This document shows, piece by piece, positions 61,571-64,000 of a stretch of 64,000 nt of DNA. The DNA is taken from positions 243,946-307,945 of the forward strand of contig JADGDS010000003.1 in NCBI GenBank assembly GCA_016744775.1, written 5' to 3'. The position numbers and the translations under genes were made by a program. Numbering within the stretch: position 1 is the stretch's first letter; the number at the start of each line of letters is the position of its first letter. The notes beneath the pieces are model-generated. The model ran no database searches, was not told where the DNA came from, and saw only the letters and a list, made by a program, of their open reading frames with translations. Source of the DNA: Candidatus Marithrix sp. (GTDB taxonomy: Bacteria; Pseudomonadota; Gammaproteobacteria; Beggiatoales; Beggiatoaceae).

Positions 61571-63686
61571 TATTATATATATCGGATTGCTATTTGCAAC
61601 AACAATAGTTCAAGCAAATGATATTAAAATCATCAATTCTAATGCAAAGCAGCTAATTGTAGAATTCAATTCTTGTGTTAGCAGCGGCTTATTAGTACAA
61701 GTGCCATCAACTGGTGAATTTTGGGCTGAGCTGTTGGATGTTAATAAACCAATTAAAGAATTCGTAGAACTTGGTGTTAGAGAAATTTTACGCGATATTC
61801 CAGTTAGTCGTTTACGAGTTTTGCCATGTCAAGGCAATTATAAGATTCAAAAAATCCGCCTAAAAATTCATTTTGAAAATCCCTTACCAAAATCACGAAT
61901 TAAAACTTTTTCTTCTGGTATTAATTATCGTGACATTTTTAAAACTACACCACGCAATTTAAAAAATAACCACCAAGCTTTAAGAATTGAAACCACAGAA
62001 ACCGGAATTTATAGATTATATTATCAACAATTAGTAAATGCTGGAATGCCAGCGGCAATAATTCCAGAAAATTTACAACTATTTAATCAAGGAAAACAAG
62101 TTGCGGTTACAATTAATTTACCAGAACAATATCTTGAATTTTATGCAGAATCCAAAGTTTATTGGTTATATTGGAACACAAACAGTTTAGGTAAAAGAAT
62201 AAGTTCAATTGACAGTAAAGCTATTCACATTGAACAAGATAATATTTGGGGAAGACATGAATCAAAAGGCTTTTGGCAAAGACTAAATGCTTTAGATGTT
62301 AAAAATTATAACATCCCCTCGCAAAATTCAGCAACAACAATCAAGGTAGCTTTTTATGGTTACACTACAGCGGCTCCTCATCCCAATCATCATACATTAA
62401 TTTATTTAAATGACAACTTGATTGGAGATGCTCGTTGGGATGGTAGAACTGAATATATTCAGGAAATGTTAGTACCAGCGTCAAGATTTAATAAGGATTC
62501 TAATATTTTAACTATCAAATTGCCCGGAGATACTGGAGCAATTGTTGATAGTATTTTTCTTGATTGGATAGAATTGCATGGGCAAGATTCTATTACAAAT
62601 AAAATACATAGCCCAAAAAATATAAGTGTTTGGCAATCACCTGAACTAAAAAATCCAAACAACGGTGCAGATTATATACTAATTACCGCCAAAGAATTTT
62701 TACCAGCAGTAGAACCATTAGCCAAATTACGCAGCCAACAAGGTTTGCGCGTTAAAACTGTAAGCGTCGAAGACATTTATAATGAATTCAATCATGGCTT
62801 AGCTGATTCAGCCGCGATTAAGGAATTCTTGGCTTATGCCTATAAAAACTGGGCTAAGCCAGCACCAACTTATGTATTTCTAGTTGGAGATGCCAAAATA
62901 AATTTAGAAGATAGCAAAGTACCAACTCATCTTTATACCAGTGCTGAAAACATCATAACTCCTGATGACAATTGGTATGTAAGTGTGGCAGGAAATGACA
63001 ATTTACCAGACATGCTGATTGGTAGAATTCCCGGAAACAATTCAGAAATGGTAAAGAAAATAATTCATAAAATCATATGTTTTGAGAATTCAACTAATGA
63101 AGCACCTGATAAAGTATTATTAGTTGCCGATAATGAAACTCAATTCCATGATTTTAATGAACGTCTATTTCAAATGTTACCAAAACAATATGAAGCTGAT
63201 AAAATTTATTTACAACCAAATTTAGAAGCAACTCAAGCCAATCAAGACATTATTGCGAGCATAAACAATGGTGTAATGATAAGCAATTATATTGGGCATG
63301 GCACAATAGATAAATGGAGTATTGACAAAGGATTATTTAAATCAAGCGATGTAGAAAAACTAAACAATGAACAACTAATCTTTGCACTAATGCTGACATG
63401 TATCAACGGATACTTCATAAGCTCCTACGCATATTCCCTTGCCGAAGAAATGGTAATTTCCAAAACCGGAGCGATTGGAGTATTTGCCGCTAGCAATTTT
63501 ACCTATTTATGGGAAAATGCCATCTTAGCCAAATATATATTTGACAGCGTCTTTAATCAAGGCAATAGAAGACTAGGCTTAATCACCACTGAAGCCAAAA
63601 TAAAAGCATATGAACAAGGAGCATCAGCAGAAGTTTTAAGGATGTTTACACTTTTTGGTGATCCTGCGCTTCGGTTGAAAAACTAA
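61560..63686 (+). CDS. Secreted C25 (gingipain-like) cysteine peptidase
   Basis: The 708-residue protein has a signal peptide (MCKYIIYIGLLFATTIVQA). A beta-rich N-terminal part follows (about 25-350; ETTETGIYRLYYQQLVNAGM). The peptidase C25 domain begins DYILITAKEFLPAVEPL and continues YVFLVGDAKINL. The catalytic pair is H580 in NYIGHGTIDKW and C614 in LMLTCINGYF, followed by FGDPALRL at the end, a typical C25 finish. No type IX C-terminal signal is seen. The start codon and first codons (MCK) are encoded by the third 73-bp repeat unit. With the serpin at 49116 it gives the window both a secreted protease and a protease inhibitor. Confidence 0.87.
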   Translation: MCKYIIYIGLLFATTIVQANDIKIINSNAKQLIVEFNSCVSSGLLVQVPSTGEFWAELLDVNKPIKEFVELGVREILRDIPVSRLRVLPCQGNYKIQKIRLKIHFENPLPKSRIKTFSSGINYRDIFKTTPRNLKNNHQALRIETTETGIYRLYYQQLVNAGMPAAIIPENLQLFNQGKQVAVTINLPEQYLEFYAESKVYWLYWNTNSLGKRISSIDSKAIHIEQDNIWGRHESKGFWQRLNALDVKNYNIPSQNSATTIKVAFYGYTTAAPHPNHHTLIYLNDNLIGDARWDGRTEYIQEMLVPASRFNKDSNILTIKLPGDTGAIVDSIFLDWIELHGQDSITNKIHSPKNISVWQSPELKNPNNGADYILITAKEFLPAVEPLAKLRSQQGLRVKTVSVEDIYNEFNHGLADSAAIKEFLAYAYKNWAKPAPTYVFLVGDAKINLEDSKVPTHLYTSAENIITPDDNWYVSVAGNDNLPDMLIGRIPGNNSEMVKKIIHKIICFENSTNEAPDKVLLVADNETQFHDFNERLFQMLPKQYEADKIYLQPNLEATQANQDIIASINNGVMISNYIGHGTIDKWSIDKGLFKSSDVEKLNNEQLIFALMLTCINGYFISSYAYSLAEEMVISKTGAIGVFAASNFTYLWENAILAKYIFDSVFNQGNRRLGLITTEAKIKAYEQGASAEVLRMFTLFGDPALRLKN

Positions 63687-63699
63687 TTAATTTAATATC

Positions 63700-64000
63700 C
63701 CTTGGCTCCTTTCTTGTACAAATCCTTCATACTAATACAAGTGTGAACGAAACATTTTTACATGCTCAAACACCGCCTAGGGATAAATCCCGAGGCTCAA
63801 AGCTTAAGTCACCTAAAGGTGACTATTTACCTATTGCATAAAATACAGCGATTAAACCTGTCAGGTTTGTACTTAACTAAATCGATATTATTTTAACTGC
63901 CTGTCAACTACCCCTGAGCTAAAGACACAGGGGCTTGAATCGTGAGATTCGAGATAGGTCTTAGGACTGAATAGGTGATTAGGCTAAGTGTTAAATCACT
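63700..64000 (-). mobile_element. Probable right end of an IS200/IS605-family (TnpB-type) element; tnpB outside the window
   Basis: There is no gene in the last 300 bases but a row of hairpins: TTCATACT/AGTGTGAA (63726-63747), CCTAGGGAT/ATCCCGAGG (63776-63795), AGTCACC-TAAA-GGTGACT (63807-63824), CCCCTG/CAGGGG (63911-63933) and GAATC-GTGA-GATTC (63937-63950). Read on the minus strand, GATTCAAGCCCCTG...TTTAG...CAGGGGTAGTTGACA follows the pattern usually found after tnpB of IS1341-like elements, and the distal TTCACACTT...AGTATGAAGG hairpin resembles their right ends. The tnpB gene would lie beyond 64000 on the minus strand. Confidence 0.55.
63720..63960 (-). ncRNA. Candidate TnpB-associated omega-RNA
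   Basis: Omega-RNAs come from the 3' end and right end of tnpB elements. The consecutive hairpins between 63960 and 63720 on the minus strand would make such a structured RNA, with the guide segment beyond the last hairpin near 63700-63720. The AAACCTGTCAGGTTT palindrome at 63854-63868 belongs to the repeat family at 61361 and may be an intruder. Boundaries are not certain. Confidence 0.3.

Noticed and set aside
1..64000. tRNA, rRNA or prophage genes
   Set aside because: No cloverleaf, rRNA or phage structural gene was recognised by eye; absence cannot be proven without a covariance-model search.

Overview
Organism. The window is AT-rich DNA with bacterial gene structure, dense short operons and many palindromic intergenic repeats. 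A MarR-type EPS regulator, a DUF29 protein, several families of G/C-rich palindromic repeats, a serpin and a gingipain-type secreted peptidase together suggest a gammaproteobacterium of the Thiotrichales/Beggiatoa-like group. That is an inference from gene content and repeat style; no rRNA or other phylogenetic marker is present. Much of 11.8-27.9 kb uses AGA/AGG and ATA codons more than its neighbours and looks imported, possibly from an AT-rich Campylobacterota-like donor.

Layout. (1) 1-5.5 kb: a minus-strand surface-polysaccharide operon (YdjM-like protein, flippase broken by a frameshift, glycosyltransferase, Wzz-like protein), with PD-(D/E)XK nuclease-like genes on both sides and palindromic repeats inside. 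(2) 5.6-8 kb: a gene graveyard with two decayed copies and one intact copy of an EPS-type MarR regulator, a 45-bp relic of an aminotransferase gene whose intact copy lies 37 kb away, and remnants of a nucleotide-sugar dehydrogenase and a WbpE-like aminotransferase. (3) 8-49 kb: a large polysaccharide cluster bounded on both sides by paralogous O-antigen ligase genes in the same (minus) orientation. It holds wecB, wecC, a WecD-like acetyltransferase, wecE, many glycosyltransferases and methyltransferases, a Wzy-like polymerase, a flippase, an asparagine synthase, two copies of an oxidoreductase plus heparinase-like module, and a phosphoglycosyltransferase with reversed domain order. A two-gene ATPase + TOPRIM cassette sits inside it between 26-bp direct repeats. 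(4) 49-55 kb: serpin, RecQ, a HEPN-MNT toxin-antitoxin pair, a peptide deformylase remnant, gmhA and a WlbA-like dehydrogenase. (5) 55-64 kb: di-heme peroxidase, two secreted-protein genes sharing a bipartite upstream element, an AAA/DUF4143 ATPase, a DUF642 protein, three 73-bp tandem palindromic repeats, a C25 peptidase, and what looks like the right end of an IS200/IS605-type element whose tnpB would lie beyond the window.

How the genes work together. WecB and WecC make UDP-ManNAcA; WecE and the WecD-like enzyme would make dTDP-Fuc4NAc. The remaining enzymes assemble, methylate, amidate, flip, polymerise and ligate a repeat unit. The same operator-like palindrome overlaps the -35 region of the regulator gene and of wecB, which suggests that the MarR protein controls both itself and the cluster.

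Best candidates for something undescribed: the ATPase-TOPRIM cassette that has captured its neighbour's start codon; nuclease-like genes bracketed by palindromic repeats; the recombining cassette flanked by paralogous ligases; the reversed-order phosphoglycosyltransferase; and the probable TnpB omega-RNA end at the right border.
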